A DNA stretch of 64,000 nucleotides from Lachnospiraceae bacterium UBA4260 (lineage in GTDB: Bacteria > Bacillota > Clostridia > Lachnospirales > Lachnospiraceae): the NCBI GenBank assembly GCA_002395235.1, contig DGWK01000007.1, forward strand, positions 1 through 64,000, read 5' to 3'. The notes beneath the pieces were generated by a model. The model was not told where the DNA came from. It did not search any database and worked only from the letters and a program-made list of their open reading frames with translations. Below are positions 17,818 through 26,619 of the stretch, piece after piece. Position numbers and translations under genes: made by a program. Numbering within the stretch: the first letter of the stretch is position 1; each line of letters begins with the position of its first letter.

Positions 17818-18183
17818 TTACAGCCTTGAAATAATGACGCCCAAAATGATGATGCCGACCCCCAGCGCTTTGCGGGGGGAGACTTTCTCCTTCAGGATCA
17901 GGACGCCCATAATAAAGACCCAGACAAAACTTGTCGCGGTGATGCAGGGCATGACCGATACCGGGACATGGATCAGGGCAATCTGGTTAATGACCAGAGT
18001 GGAAAACAGAAGGCCGTAGGATATGATGACGCGGGGATTCAGGAATTTACTGAAGAACCCGCTCTTTTTGGCCTCTGTGATGTTGGCCTGCTTTTTGAGT
18101 ATGATCTGGCTGAGGGCTGTGACGAAAGCGGCTATTATGGCAGCTCCGTAACAAAACGCAGGTGTGAAGAGTTCCGAATTCAT
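17818..18183 (-). CDS. Small EamA/EmrE-like membrane protein (ArnE/F-like), second of pair
   Basis: A 121-residue protein with four predicted membrane segments; the last (VGIIILGVIISRL) ends the protein. KEKVSPRKALGVGIIILGV is the signature C-terminal repeat of the drug/metabolite transporter superfamily. With the neighbouring 121-residue protein (18208-18573) it forms a two-subunit pair like ArnE/ArnF, which flip undecaprenyl-phosphate-aminoarabinose in Gram-negatives. Here the pair follows an ArnC-like glycosyltransferase and a WecE-type aminotransferase, so flipping of a lipid-linked aminosugar is inferred. Confidence 0.8.
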   Translation of the reverse strand: MNSELFTPAFCYGAAIIAAFVTALSQIILKKQANITEAKKSGFFSKFLNPRVIISYGLLFSTLVINQIALIHVPVSVMPCITATSFVWVFIMGVLILKEKVSPRKALGVGIIILGVIISRL

Positions 18184-18207
18184 TATTACCTCCGTACAAA
18201 AGCCAGT

Positions 18208-18573
18208 TTAGCCGGCTTTTTCGTCGCTGATACTGACGACCATTCCGATTGAAATGACGATAATGCCCAGAATCTGTTTCCAGGTGATGGTCTCGTGGAA
18301 GATCAAACGAGCCCAGACGAAAATGAGTATATAGCTGAAGCCCCGTCGCAGATACGCGGTTGTCAGCGGGAGCTTCTCCAGGATCAGCTGCCAGCAGACG
18401 GCGTAGAACCCCAGGATCAGCACAGCCAGGCAGAACCAGGCGATGTAGCCGGCTGAGAGGAAAGGATACCGCCCGCCCAGCTTGAGACAGGGGGACGTCA
18501 GGCTCTCCATGAAGACGGCGACGATCGCCAGCAGTATGATATTGCTTCGTTTGTCAAGAAATTTATCTAACAC
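18208..18573 (-). CDS. Small EamA/EmrE-like membrane protein (ArnE/F-like), first of pair
   Basis: A 121-residue protein with four membrane segments and the DMT-family C-terminal pattern HETITWKQILGIIVISIGM. LEKLPLTTAYLRRGFSYI in the middle is also typical of the family. It differs in sequence from its partner at 17818-18183, fitting a heteromeric EmrE-type transporter with opposite topologies. It starts 9 bases after the ATP-grasp gene and is clearly part of that operon. Substrate inferred from context only. Confidence 0.8.
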   Translation of the reverse strand: MLDKFLDKRSNIILLAIVAVFMESLTSPCLKLGGRYPFLSAGYIAWFCLAVLILGFYAVCWQLILEKLPLTTAYLRRGFSYILIFVWARLIFHETITWKQILGIIVISIGMVVSISDEKAG

Positions 18574-18582
18574 GGCGTAACC

Positions 18583-19806
18583 TCATTCCCATATAAGGGG
18601 TTTAATGCCATCGGGCGTCTCGGTGTCGACCTGAAGCATTTCGCGAACCCGGGCAGCCCGCTGTGCGAAAGTGACGCGGTCCGGGGCACTTATGATCAGG
18701 GCTATGCGGGAAGTCTTGTCGGTGTGTCCCTCTTTGTTCTCCGTGCCGGCCTTGAGTTTGTCGAGCTGATTCCGGTGAACGTAGGGAAGAGCCTGCACTT
18801 CCCCCACACCGCTTACACGCAGGATTTTGCCGTCGGGCACATAGAAGGCCAGATAGCCGCAGACGCACTGCTGGGGCAGGATCTCGGGAAGACCTTTCTG
18901 CTTTCCGGAGGCGATATCGAGAAGGAACCCTTCCGTATCGAGGCCGCAGGAGAGATGGATCAGATCGGAGGAGATGAAGACGCCGCCTCCTCTGGCCGCC
19001 GTTTCGATCAGGTAGATGTCGTCGCCGTCCATGATGAACTCACTGTGCGTGATGCCCTGTTTGAGGCCGAACCCTTTGATGATCCGGGTATTCAGATCCA
19101 GGACGCGCTGCCGCAGCGGGTCGTCCGCGACGGTAGGGAAGATGCGGCTCTTGGCGGCAAAGGCGTCGGGCAGGTCAAAATAGAGCGTGTCCCCGATGCA
19201 GAGATTGCGGAATTCATAGTCCACGGCCAGGCCTTCTACCAGGAACTCGCGTCCGGTGGCGAAGCGCTCGATGAGAACGTTGCGGTTTGAGGACCAGCGG
19301 GCGGCCTCGGCATATTTTGCCTTAAGTTCATCGGCACTGCGGCAGACCTGTACGCCGCGGCTTCCCTGGGTATCCAGAGGCTTGATGATGACGCTGCCGC
19401 CGATCTCCTCGTAGTAGGCCAGGGCCTGATCGAGGGAGGAGACGGTTCGGTGAGGCAGAAGCTTAATGCCCAGCTGCGCCATGCGCTCTCTCATAAGGCT
19501 CTTGTCGGTGAAAAGGCAGCCGGTCTCGTATCCGATGCCGGGCAGGCCCATCTTCTCGGCGACATAGGCGACGGAGCGCACCGCGATGTCGGTCTGGTCC
19601 GTGATCACGCCGCAGACGGAGTGCGCGCGGGCAAATTCCAGGATGCTTTCCTTGTCCCTGACATCGATGAGCAGGGAGTCCTTGATATAAGGCTTAAAGG
19701 CGTCGGAGATGACCGGCGCCGCGAGCAGAACGTTGTAAGAGCGGGAAGCCCTCTGAACCAGAGGAAGCTGAAAATCTCCCGCTCCGATGATAAGAATGTT
19801 TTCCAT
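18583..19806 (-). CDS. ATP-grasp ligase, possibly acting on an aminosugar
   Basis: A 407-residue protein: an N-terminal pre-ATP-grasp alpha/beta domain (ENILIIGAGDFQ), then an ATP-grasp fold (about 110-300) with the small ATP-lid KPLDTQGSRGVQVC and the metal-binding ITHSEFIMDG and LIETAARGGG segments. ATP-grasp enzymes join a carboxylate to an amine or thiol through an acylphosphate. Position between the WecE-type aminotransferase, the ArnC-like transferase and the ArnE/F pair suggests that it acylates the free 4-amino group of a sugar with an amino acid or other acid. That role is inference; the family call is firm. Confidence 0.85.
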   Translation of the reverse strand: MENILIIGAGDFQLPLVQRASRSYNVLLAAPVISDAFKPYIKDSLLIDVRDKESILEFARAHSVCGVITDQTDIAVRSVAYVAEKMGLPGIGYETGCLFTDKSLMRERMAQLGIKLLPHRTVSSLDQALAYYEEIGGSVIIKPLDTQGSRGVQVCRSADELKAKYAEAARWSSNRNVLIERFATGREFLVEGLAVDYEFRNLCIGDTLYFDLPDAFAAKSRIFPTVADDPLRQRVLDLNTRIIKGFGLKQGITHSEFIMDGDDIYLIETAARGGGVFISSDLIHLSCGLDTEGFLLDIASGKQKGLPEILPQQCVCGYLAFYVPDGKILRVSGVGEVQALPYVHRNQLDKLKAGTENKEGHTDKTSRIALIISAPDRVTFAQRAARVREMLQVDTETPDGIKPLIWE

Positions 19807-19836
19807 ATGTGATTCCTTTATTATGTGATTCCTTTA
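19806..19836 (-). repeat. Tandem duplication of a ribosome-site segment
   Basis: On the plus strand TATGTGATTCCTTTA occurs twice (19806-19820 and 19822-19836) with one T between. On the minus strand each copy contains TAAAGGAATCACATA: the upstream copy supplies the stop of the glycosyltransferase gene, and both supply an AAAGGAA ribosome site before the ATP-grasp start. It looks like a recent 16-base duplication. Confidence 0.75.
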
Positions 19837-20832
19837 TGGATGCTCTTCTTGCGGTTTTTCCTCAGGCTCGTCGGCACGCCTGTAGATTTCGCGAATGACG
19901 AACTGGGGCGAATTGTTCAGGGAGATGTAGATTCTTCCGATATATTCGCCGATGAGTCCCAGCATGAACATGATCATGCCTCCGATGAATAGGAGCATGG
20001 ACATGAGAGAACTGTATCCGATGGCGACGTTCGGGTTGACCAGCTTGTGGACAACGGTGTAGACGACCATGATCATACCCAGAAAAGCGCAGATAATGCC
20101 GCAGCTGGTGGCAAAGCGCAGGGGCTTTACGGAAAAAGCGGTAAAGCTGTTCATCCAGAGCGCGAAGGATTTGCGGAAACTGTAATGTCCTACGCCTATG
20201 GTGCGCTCCCTTTCTTCCATCTCCACGTTCACAACGTTCTTAGTGGAACGCAGCATGAGTCCGGACAGATAGGGATAAGGGTTCTTGTACTTGATCACCT
20301 CGTCCTTGACAAAGCGCTTCATGACAGAGAAATTGGAGAATTTCAATTCCTTGTCCTTGCCGAGGAGCCAGGTGGCAACGGCGTCGTTGACCTTGGAACC
20401 GAAATTTTTGAAGGCGGACTGCGTCTTGTGCGGGTATTTGGCGATGGCGACGTCGGCGTCGGAATTAAGGAGGGGATCCATGAGATCCCATAGTCTGTCA
20501 GTGGGACACTGCTGGTCGTCGTCTATAAAGACGATGTAATCGCCGTCCGCGTAGTGGCAGCCGCAGATCAGGGCATTGTGGCGCCCGCCGTTCTTGGCCA
20601 GGTCAATGGCGATCACCTGCGGATCTTTTTCAGCCTCTTTCCGGATTACGGAGAGGAGGTTGTCGGGGGAACAGTCGTTGACTGCGATGATTTGATAAGT
20701 AAAATCAGGCCGTTGTGAGACGACCTGACGAATTTCATCTATGACGAGTCCTACGGACCCTTCGCTGTGGTAACACGGAATGATGAAGCTGATCAGCTTC
20801 TTTCCGCTCTTATGGATTGCATCGATATTCAC
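19834..20832 (-). CDS. Family 2 glycosyltransferase, polyprenyl-phosphate type (ArnC/DPM1-like)
   Basis: A 332-residue protein. The GT-A domain (about 12-230) shows FIIPCYHSEGSV, VNDCSPDN and the DDDQQ metal/nucleotide site. Two membrane segments follow at about 240-262 and 272-297, then a soluble tail. This is the layout of ArnC, GtrB and dolichyl-phosphate mannose synthase, which move a sugar from a nucleotide to undecaprenyl phosphate. Given the WecE-type gene directly upstream, the donor is likely a dTDP- or UDP-4-aminosugar. The gene ends inside the 16-base duplication at 19806-19836. Confidence 0.87.
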   Translation of the reverse strand: MNIDAIHKSGKKLISFIIPCYHSEGSVGLVIDEIRQVVSQRPDFTYQIIAVNDCSPDNLLSVIRKEAEKDPQVIAIDLAKNGGRHNALICGCHYADGDYIVFIDDDQQCPTDRLWDLMDPLLNSDADVAIAKYPHKTQSAFKNFGSKVNDAVATWLLGKDKELKFSNFSVMKRFVKDEVIKYKNPYPYLSGLMLRSTKNVVNVEMEERERTIGVGHYSFRKSFALWMNSFTAFSVKPLRFATSCGIICAFLGMIMVVYTVVHKLVNPNVAIGYSSLMSMLLFIGGMIMFMLGLIGEYIGRIYISLNNSPQFVIREIYRRADEPEEKPQEEHP

Positions 20833-20844
20833 AAATGACTCCTG

Positions 20845-21981
20845 TTATTGTGCAAAATAGGAAAGTACAGTCTCGATCACCTTGCTGCGTTCCTCTTCCG
20901 TCATGCCGAAGTAGAGAGGAAGCCTTGCCAGACGGTCGCTCTCGACCGTGGTATAGACGTCTTCTCCGTTAAAGCGCCCGAAGCGCCTGCCGGCAGGGGA
21001 GGAGTGCAGAGGTACGTAGTGGAATACGCATCCCACATCGTGACTGTGAAGATAGTCAATAAACTCTGTGCGCTGACGAAGATCGCGCAGCTTTACGTAG
21101 TACATATGAGCGTTGTGCACACACTCTTCGGGAATCGTGGGCAGAACGAGCCGGCCCTGTGCCGAAAGAGGCGCGAAGGCTTCGTTGTAAGCGTTCCATG
21201 TCGCCAGGCGATTTTCATTAATGCGGTCCGCCTCTTGGAGCTGCGCCCAGAGATAGGCGGCGTTCATGTCGCTGGGAAGGTAGCTGCTTCCGTACTCGAC
21301 CCAGGTGTATTTGTCCACCTGTCCGCGGAAGAAGCGGGCTCTGTTCGTTCCTTTCTCTCTTAAGATCTCCGCGGGTTCGATGTCTTCCTTATGGTTGAGG
21401 ATCAGCGCGCCGCCCTCGCCCATGGAATAATTCTTGGTCTCGTGGAAAGAATAACAGCCGAAATCGCCGATTGTTCCCAGGGCTCTCCCCTTGTAGGTTG
21501 ACATTACGCCCTGCGCCGCGTCTTCGATCACTTTCAGGTCGTGCCTGCGGGCGATCTCCATGATCTTGTCCATCTCACAGGCAACGCCTGCGTAGTGGAC
21601 GGCCATGATCGCCTTGGTCCTGTCTGTGATCGCGTCTTCGATCTTATTCTCATCTATGTTCATGGTATCCGGGCGGATATCGATAAATACGGGCGTGGCT
21701 CCGGTCAGGACGATGGAAGTAGCTGTGCTTGAAAAAGTGAAACTGGGAAGGATCACCTCATCGCCCTTCTCGAGGCCGCACAGAAGCGCAGCCATCTCAA
21801 GAGCAGTGGTTCCGCTTGTGGTCAGAAGAGCGCCGGGGGCGCCGAAACGATCCTCTATCCAGGTGTTGCACTTCCGGGTAAACTGCCCGTCGCCGCAGAT
21901 CTTGTGCGCATCGATGGCCTGTTGTACATATTTAAGCTCCGTTCCGATGAACGGAGGAATGTTAAAAGGGATTTTCGTCAT
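20845..21981 (-). CDS. wecE: dTDP-4-amino-4,6-dideoxygalactose transaminase
   Basis: A 378-residue DegT/DnrJ/EryC1/StrS aminotransferase. Similarity to E. coli WecE (RffA) is evident by eye along the whole length: IPFNIPPFIGTELKYVQ at the start, GVACEMDKIM, DAAQGVMSTYKGRALGT, FHETKNYS with the PLP Lys183 (WecE Lys181), GTNRARFFRGQVDKYTW and NAHMYYVKLRD. WecE converts dTDP-4-keto-6-deoxyglucose, the RfbB product, to dTDP-Fuc4N. It is the first gene of the minus-strand operon ending at 17818 and lies opposite rfbB. The sugar's stereochemistry cannot be read from sequence. Confidence 0.92.
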   Translation of the reverse strand: MTKIPFNIPPFIGTELKYVQQAIDAHKICGDGQFTRKCNTWIEDRFGAPGALLTTSGTTALEMAALLCGLEKGDEVILPSFTFSSTATSIVLTGATPVFIDIRPDTMNIDENKIEDAITDRTKAIMAVHYAGVACEMDKIMEIARRHDLKVIEDAAQGVMSTYKGRALGTIGDFGCYSFHETKNYSMGEGGALILNHKEDIEPAEILREKGTNRARFFRGQVDKYTWVEYGSSYLPSDMNAAYLWAQLQEADRINENRLATWNAYNEAFAPLSAQGRLVLPTIPEECVHNAHMYYVKLRDLRQRTEFIDYLHSHDVGCVFHYVPLHSSPAGRRFGRFNGEDVYTTVESDRLARLPLYFGMTEEERSKVIETVLSYFAQ

Positions 21982-22099
21982 AGGATCAGCTCCTTACTCA
22001 TACTACATTACCGTAATTATACTATTATAAAACGGATTTTCCTACAAGTTTTTGCAGATGACGGAGCGCGTCAAATTGCCGCATTGTTGTTTTGCCTTC

Positions 22100-22128
22100 T
22101 TGCTTTAAAAGGGAGCATACGGTAGAAT
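22100..22128 (+). promoter_or_regulatory. Candidate promoter of the wzz operon
   Basis: TTGCTT (22100-22105), a 17-base spacer and TAGAAT (22123-22128) lie about 75 bases before the wzz start, in the gap between it and the divergent wecE gene. Both boxes are imperfect. The wecE side of the gap is AT-rich with minus-strand TATAAT-like sequence near 22012-22025. Confidence 0.35.
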
Positions 22129-22201
22129 TACGATGATATATCAGGTTTTGTTTACAGTCAACGGCTCGTTGCGAGAGACCGGAATAATTTGGAGTGTGCA
22201 A

Positions 22202-23572
22202 ATGAAAAATAGAGAAAGAATCATTGATGTAAAGGCTTTAATCAGATGTATCGCGGAGAAATGGAGACTTCTCCTTTTGGTCGGCGTCCTGGCCGGTACA
22301 GCGTTCGCAGGCGTTAAAGGTTATTCACAGTATAAACTTTATAAACTCAGTCATGGGCAGCAGGAGACGGTGACAGAAGAGACTGGAACGCAAAAGGGAA
22401 AGATTCTTAATGAAGTGCGTATTGCTGAAACCGAAAGGGAAGAATACTATATCAATTCGATTATCGGGGAGATCAATCCGAACAAGGAAGGAAAGGCGAC
22501 AGCTGATATAATAGTAAGCACCTCTGCAAATGCGACGGCCGGGGAGACACAAGTGCAGCAGCCGATTGTCGTTAAGCCACAGAATATAGGGAACTACTAT
22601 TCCTCTACGGTTCTGTACAGAATTGACTATACACAGGTGGCGGCAGAGCTCGGCGTGGATCCGCTGCTTTTAGGTGAGCTGGTTACGGTGACTACGGGGA
22701 CGCAGGATCCGGCACAAATCACGGTTTCAGTAATCTATCCCACGCAGGAAGGGGCAAAGCAGATTCTGGATGCGGTTCTGACCCAGGTCAGGGCATCGCG
22801 CGAGGAGGCACAGAGGATTTACGGGGAGCATGAACTGCTTATCGCCAATGAGGCGTCCGCAGTAGTAGTGGATTCAGCACTTTTTAAGTGGGCGAACAGC
22901 AGAGCTGCTGAGATTATTGCGCTGGTAAACTCCCACAAGACGTTGAACAACAACCTCTCTTCTTCAAACGCGCCAAGTATAATAGCAGTCAGCAAGAGGG
23001 ACATCGTAATGACAGCAGTCAAATCGGGTATCATAGGGCTGATTGTCGGAATAGTGGCAACAATCATTTTGATCGTGATTCATCTTTTAGTGACCGGCAA
23101 GGTCCTGTCAGGCAGAGAATTCAACCGACACTTCGGAATAAAAAAGATCGCCTGTGTTCCCGGCAGGAAGTTCGCGATTCTGAAGGGGCCGGATAAGTGG
23201 GTGGCATCTATTGACAGCGCTTATTACAATCATCCGCAGAGAAATGTCTGCCTGCAGGTCGCTGATGCGGCGATCAGAGCGGCTGTGCGCCCTGACGCGC
23301 AGATCGCGCTGGTAGGCGATCTTCCCATGGAGTATCTGGATAAACTTGCCGCGGAGATGAATAAAAGCGGAGCTGTCACAGGGCTCAGAGCTTTTTATTA
23401 TGCCATCCCCTGTATGGAGCAGACCCCGGACGGCGTGGTCTCGATCGTGAACTGCGATGCGGCGGTCATCGTGGCGAGGGCGGAGAAATCCACCTATAGA
23501 GGCGCTGAAGATGTGCTGGACGCCTGCGCGCTCCTTGGCAGAGATGTCATAGGATCCATCGTACTCATGTGA
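22202..23572 (+). CDS. Wzz/CpsC-type polysaccharide chain-length regulator
   Basis: A 456-residue membrane protein: a short cytoplasmic N-terminus, TM1 at about 24-42, a ~240-residue external domain, TM2 at about 288-310, then a ~145-residue cytoplasmic tail. This is the Wzz/CpsC layout, which controls chain length of exported polysaccharide. The tail resembles a degenerate nucleotide-binding domain without a P-loop (QIALVGDLPMEYLDKLAAEM). No tyrosine kinase gene follows. The start ATG 22202 has GGAG seven bases upstream; an earlier in-frame ATG at 22133 has none. Confidence 0.82.
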   Translation: MKNRERIIDVKALIRCIAEKWRLLLLVGVLAGTAFAGVKGYSQYKLYKLSHGQQETVTEETGTQKGKILNEVRIAETEREEYYINSIIGEINPNKEGKATADIIVSTSANATAGETQVQQPIVVKPQNIGNYYSSTVLYRIDYTQVAAELGVDPLLLGELVTVTTGTQDPAQITVSVIYPTQEGAKQILDAVLTQVRASREEAQRIYGEHELLIANEASAVVVDSALFKWANSRAAEIIALVNSHKTLNNNLSSSNAPSIIAVSKRDIVMTAVKSGIIGLIVGIVATIILIVIHLLVTGKVLSGREFNRHFGIKKIACVPGRKFAILKGPDKWVASIDSAYYNHPQRNVCLQVADAAIRAAVRPDAQIALVGDLPMEYLDKLAAEMNKSGAVTGLRAFYYAIPCMEQTPDGVVSIVNCDAAVIVARAEKSTYRGAEDVLDACALLGRDVIGSIVLM

Positions 23573-23584
23573 CGGGAGAGTCTC

Positions 23585-24898
23585 GTGAGAGCGGGAGATC
23601 GAAGCGCGGCCGGAGCCGGGATCGGAGCTTCGGGGGCGCTTGGCCTTATTACGACAGTGTTTCTGTTTCAGACGCTGCTAGAAAATTTCTTTTATAAAGC
23701 TTCCTATATTGATGAGGCGATCGCAGCACTGTTTCTGGGATATTTTGTCCTGGACCTGCTAATGAGCGCGGAAATAAGGGTGGTGGATCTGCTGATCTGC
23801 AGCTTTGCGGCGGTCATGGTGGCGGCCGGATTGTACGGTAATCTCCGATTCGGGATTCAGGGGGCCAAGGCTGCGATCATCATCGATATAATCAGTCATC
23901 TCAAGTTCGTTTTTGTATTCCTGGGCGTCAGCGCATTCTGCAGGGTTAATTGCGTGGACTATCGCAGCGTCATCAGGCTCCCAGTCCTGATGGCTAAGGC
24001 CTATCTGACGGTCCTGTTTGTTTTTGGTGTGATTAACCAGGTTGCCGACATAGGGATGCACGCAGAGATAAGATATGGTCTTCGGGTCTATTCGTTTATT
24101 TTCGGGACACCCGGTATAGTCGCCAACACAGTTCTGTTCATTATTTCACTCCTTCTTATGGAGTGTGCCCTTAGGCCGGGGAAAGGGAACAGGATCTGGC
24201 TTGCGATGGCTGAAATACTCCTGATCATGGTGATCAAGTCCAGATCACTTATTCTGGCCATGGTCTTTGCGGCGCTCTATGTTTCGCTGATTATAGAGAA
24301 GAAGCACAGCCTGTTGTTCAGAGGTGCACTGATCCTGGCGGCGGCAGGCATAATCGGATACCCACAGTACAAGAAATATTTTGTCAACGGAGTAAAGGTG
24401 AATGTGGGAAAGTCGCCGCGACTGCTGTTCTTAGAGGGCGGGACACAGCTGTTTAAAGAGTATTTCCCCTTCGGGACCGGTTTTGGGACCTTTGGTTCCG
24501 GTAGCGCGGCAAATTATTATTCACAGTTGTACTATGACATGGGATTTGATGAGGTAGGGGGAATGTCTCCGAGTGATCCCCGATTCCTCAATGATACGTT
24601 CTGGCCCATGATTGCCGCGCAATTGGGCCTGTTCGGGACAATCGCCTATGTGCTGCTTCTTTTCGGGGTTCTCGCAGAGCTCTGCCATAGAGCGAAGGAA
24701 AGTGGCAATAGCTATATTCGGCTGGCAGCTTTGTTCTACGCGGTCAATGTGCTGGTATCCTCGATCCAGTCCAACTATCCCGGCAATAATTCGATGTGCA
24801 TGCTGACTTTTATCGTGACACTGATGCCTTTTGCGGCAAGCGCGGCAGGGCTTGAGAGCGCAGCGGCAACCGGACCGGAGGCGCACAATGGTAATTGA
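23585..24898 (+). CDS. O-antigen ligase/polymerase-type membrane protein (Wzy-like)
   Basis: A 437-residue protein with about 10-12 membrane segments and one large external loop (about 265-335) with PFGTGFGTFGSG, the pattern seen in Wzy/O-antigen ligase proteins. It would polymerise repeat units on the outer membrane face. The GTG start at 23585 follows GGGAGA. The last 11 bases overlap the next gene. As usual for Wzy, assignment rests on topology and context. Confidence 0.8.
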   Translation: MRAGDRSAAGAGIGASGALGLITTVFLFQTLLENFFYKASYIDEAIAALFLGYFVLDLLMSAEIRVVDLLICSFAAVMVAAGLYGNLRFGIQGAKAAIIIDIISHLKFVFVFLGVSAFCRVNCVDYRSVIRLPVLMAKAYLTVLFVFGVINQVADIGMHAEIRYGLRVYSFIFGTPGIVANTVLFIISLLLMECALRPGKGNRIWLAMAEILLIMVIKSRSLILAMVFAALYVSLIIEKKHSLLFRGALILAAAGIIGYPQYKKYFVNGVKVNVGKSPRLLFLEGGTQLFKEYFPFGTGFGTFGSGSAANYYSQLYYDMGFDEVGGMSPSDPRFLNDTFWPMIAAQLGLFGTIAYVLLLFGVLAELCHRAKESGNSYIRLAALFYAVNVLVSSIQSNYPGNNSMCMLTFIVTLMPFAASAAGLESAAATGPEAHNGN

Positions 24899-25604
24899 AT
24901 GTATCGGACTTCCCGGAAGCGGAAAGACATATCTCATGGAACTTGTCGAGAAGGAGCTCAGGCGCAGGGAAGTCGACTATGTGAATGTCTCTGCGAACCT
25001 GATGAATCGGATTACTTGGAAGATCCTGAGAAAAGCAGCGCGTGCGCTGATCTATTTGAATGCCGACGCGAGATGGCTCCGCGACAGGCTCATTAAGATC
25101 CTCGACGAAGAAGGGGAACGTAGCAGCAGCTTCGGAATTTACGAAAATGAGAGATACACGGTCAAAAGCGCGGCACTGTTGGCGTTTTTGTATCGGAGAA
25201 TGATCCGGTCGCCCAAGCTCTATTTGTTTGATGAGGGGCTGGTCCACACACTGGTAAAATTCTGCGCGGATTTCCGGCTCTCCGACGAGACCTTCCGCAA
25301 GATGGTGACGGAGTCGGAAAGGGGCGTTCGCAGCGCGAGGATCGTAATCCTGAATGAGATTCCCATGCAGGACTGCCTCGCCTCCCTGAAAGACAGGGAC
25401 AGGCATATCTGTGAATTTGATGAACTGGGCGGGGAACAGCTCACGGCGCTTCTTGGCGAGTATGAAAGACTAAATAACGTCTATAAAGAGAACTTCCGCG
25501 TTCTGGAGGTCCACAGGGAGGAAGAGAACCGCAGGAAGCTGTCGCGCATATTCGGAAAGATCCGTCAGGTTCTCACAAGTGCCGGCGAGAGGGATGCAAG
25601 ATGA
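24888..25604 (+). CDS. P-loop NTPase/kinase-like protein of unknown role
   Basis: A 238-residue soluble protein. Walker A is GLPGSGKT (7-14); a Walker B-like LYLFDEGL lies near 107-114. The rest is helical and charged, resembling small-molecule or nucleoside kinases more than ABC or chain-length kinases. The ATG at 24888 overlaps the wzy-like gene by 11 bases, and the stop overlaps the next gene by 4, so it belongs in the capsule operon. It may phosphorylate a sugar or other small component; this is a guess. Confidence 0.7.
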   Translation: MVIECIGLPGSGKTYLMELVEKELRRREVDYVNVSANLMNRITWKILRKAARALIYLNADARWLRDRLIKILDEEGERSSSFGIYENERYTVKSAALLAFLYRRMIRSPKLYLFDEGLVHTLVKFCADFRLSDETFRKMVTESERGVRSARIVILNEIPMQDCLASLKDRDRHICEFDELGGEQLTALLGEYERLNNVYKENFRVLEVHREEENRRKLSRIFGKIRQVLTSAGERDAR

Positions 25605-26596
25605 AAGATCTGAGAATGAAAGATCTTAAAGACAAGTTCAAACGGGCCGGAGGCGTACAGATCTTAAAGCAGTATGCCAAGGCGCACGTGCTGGGCTACG
25701 CGATGCTCCAGGCGGCGCTTATGGGAACATCGCAGAAATCTCTCGAGATCGTCAGGCTGAGCGTCAGCAACAGGGTCCTGGGAAAGCTGCGGAAAAAATA
25801 CAGGTCCTATATAGAGGAGTATCTGACAAGAGAAGGACAGAAAACTCCGAAAGAGCGCGTGAAAACAGACCATATCTGGATCCTGTGGCTGGACGGGCTT
25901 GACAGTGCGCCCGAGGTCGTCAAGGTGTGCGTGCGATCCGTGACAGAGCATTTCCCCGACAAAAAAGTCCATATCCTCACGGAAGAAAACTACAGGGACT
26001 ATGTGACGTTTCCGCCCTTTATACAGGAGAAGATTGACTACGGGGTGATCTCGAAGACACATATGTCGGATCTGCTGCGGCTGGAGCTGCTGATTAGGTA
26101 TGGAGGGACTTGGCTGGACGCCACAGTATTCTGTTCCTCTCCGAAAGTACCCGATTATATGCTGGACAGCGACCTGTTCCTGTTTCAGGATCTCAAACCG
26201 GGGCTGGATGGCCACAGCCAGCGCATATCCAGCTGGATGATCACGGCCTGCACGAATCACCCCATTCTTCGCCTGACCAGAGCGCTTTTATACGCGTATT
26301 GGAAGAAAAACACGGCGATGGACGACTATTTTCTTTTCCATGATTTCTTTGAGCTGGCGATTGAGAGCTATCCACAGGAGTGGAAGGACGTAGTGCCGCG
26401 CAGCAATGCGGCTCCGCACATCCTTCTGCTGCGGCTGTTTGAGCAGTATGACGAGAGAATTTGGGAAGCCGTGAGGGAGATGACGCCTTTCCATAAATTA
26501 ACTTATAAATTTGAAACTGAGAAAACACAAATTCCGGGGACCTATTACAAAGTCCTTCTGGAAGACGCGGCTAAGAAGGGCAAAGACGCCTTTTGA
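25601..26596 (+). CDS. Capsular polysaccharide glycosyltransferase (GT32-like)
   Basis: A 331-residue protein. IWILWLDGLDSAPEVVKVC and the downstream KTHMSDLLRLELLIRYGGTW then LDATVFC are the motifs of capsular polysaccharide synthesis proteins related to GT32 (the DXD-like site is in WLDAT). It transfers a sugar, probably alpha-linked, during repeat-unit assembly; donor and acceptor unknown. It overlaps the P-loop gene by 4 bases. Start context is internal to the operon with coupled translation. Confidence 0.83.
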   Translation: MKDLRMKDLKDKFKRAGGVQILKQYAKAHVLGYAMLQAALMGTSQKSLEIVRLSVSNRVLGKLRKKYRSYIEEYLTREGQKTPKERVKTDHIWILWLDGLDSAPEVVKVCVRSVTEHFPDKKVHILTEENYRDYVTFPPFIQEKIDYGVISKTHMSDLLRLELLIRYGGTWLDATVFCSSPKVPDYMLDSDLFLFQDLKPGLDGHSQRISSWMITACTNHPILRLTRALLYAYWKKNTAMDDYFLFHDFFELAIESYPQEWKDVVPRSNAAPHILLLRLFEQYDERIWEAVREMTPFHKLTYKFETEKTQIPGTYYKVLLEDAAKKGKDAF

Positions 26597-26619
26597 CAGT
26601 CTTCATTGGAGAGCCTGTA

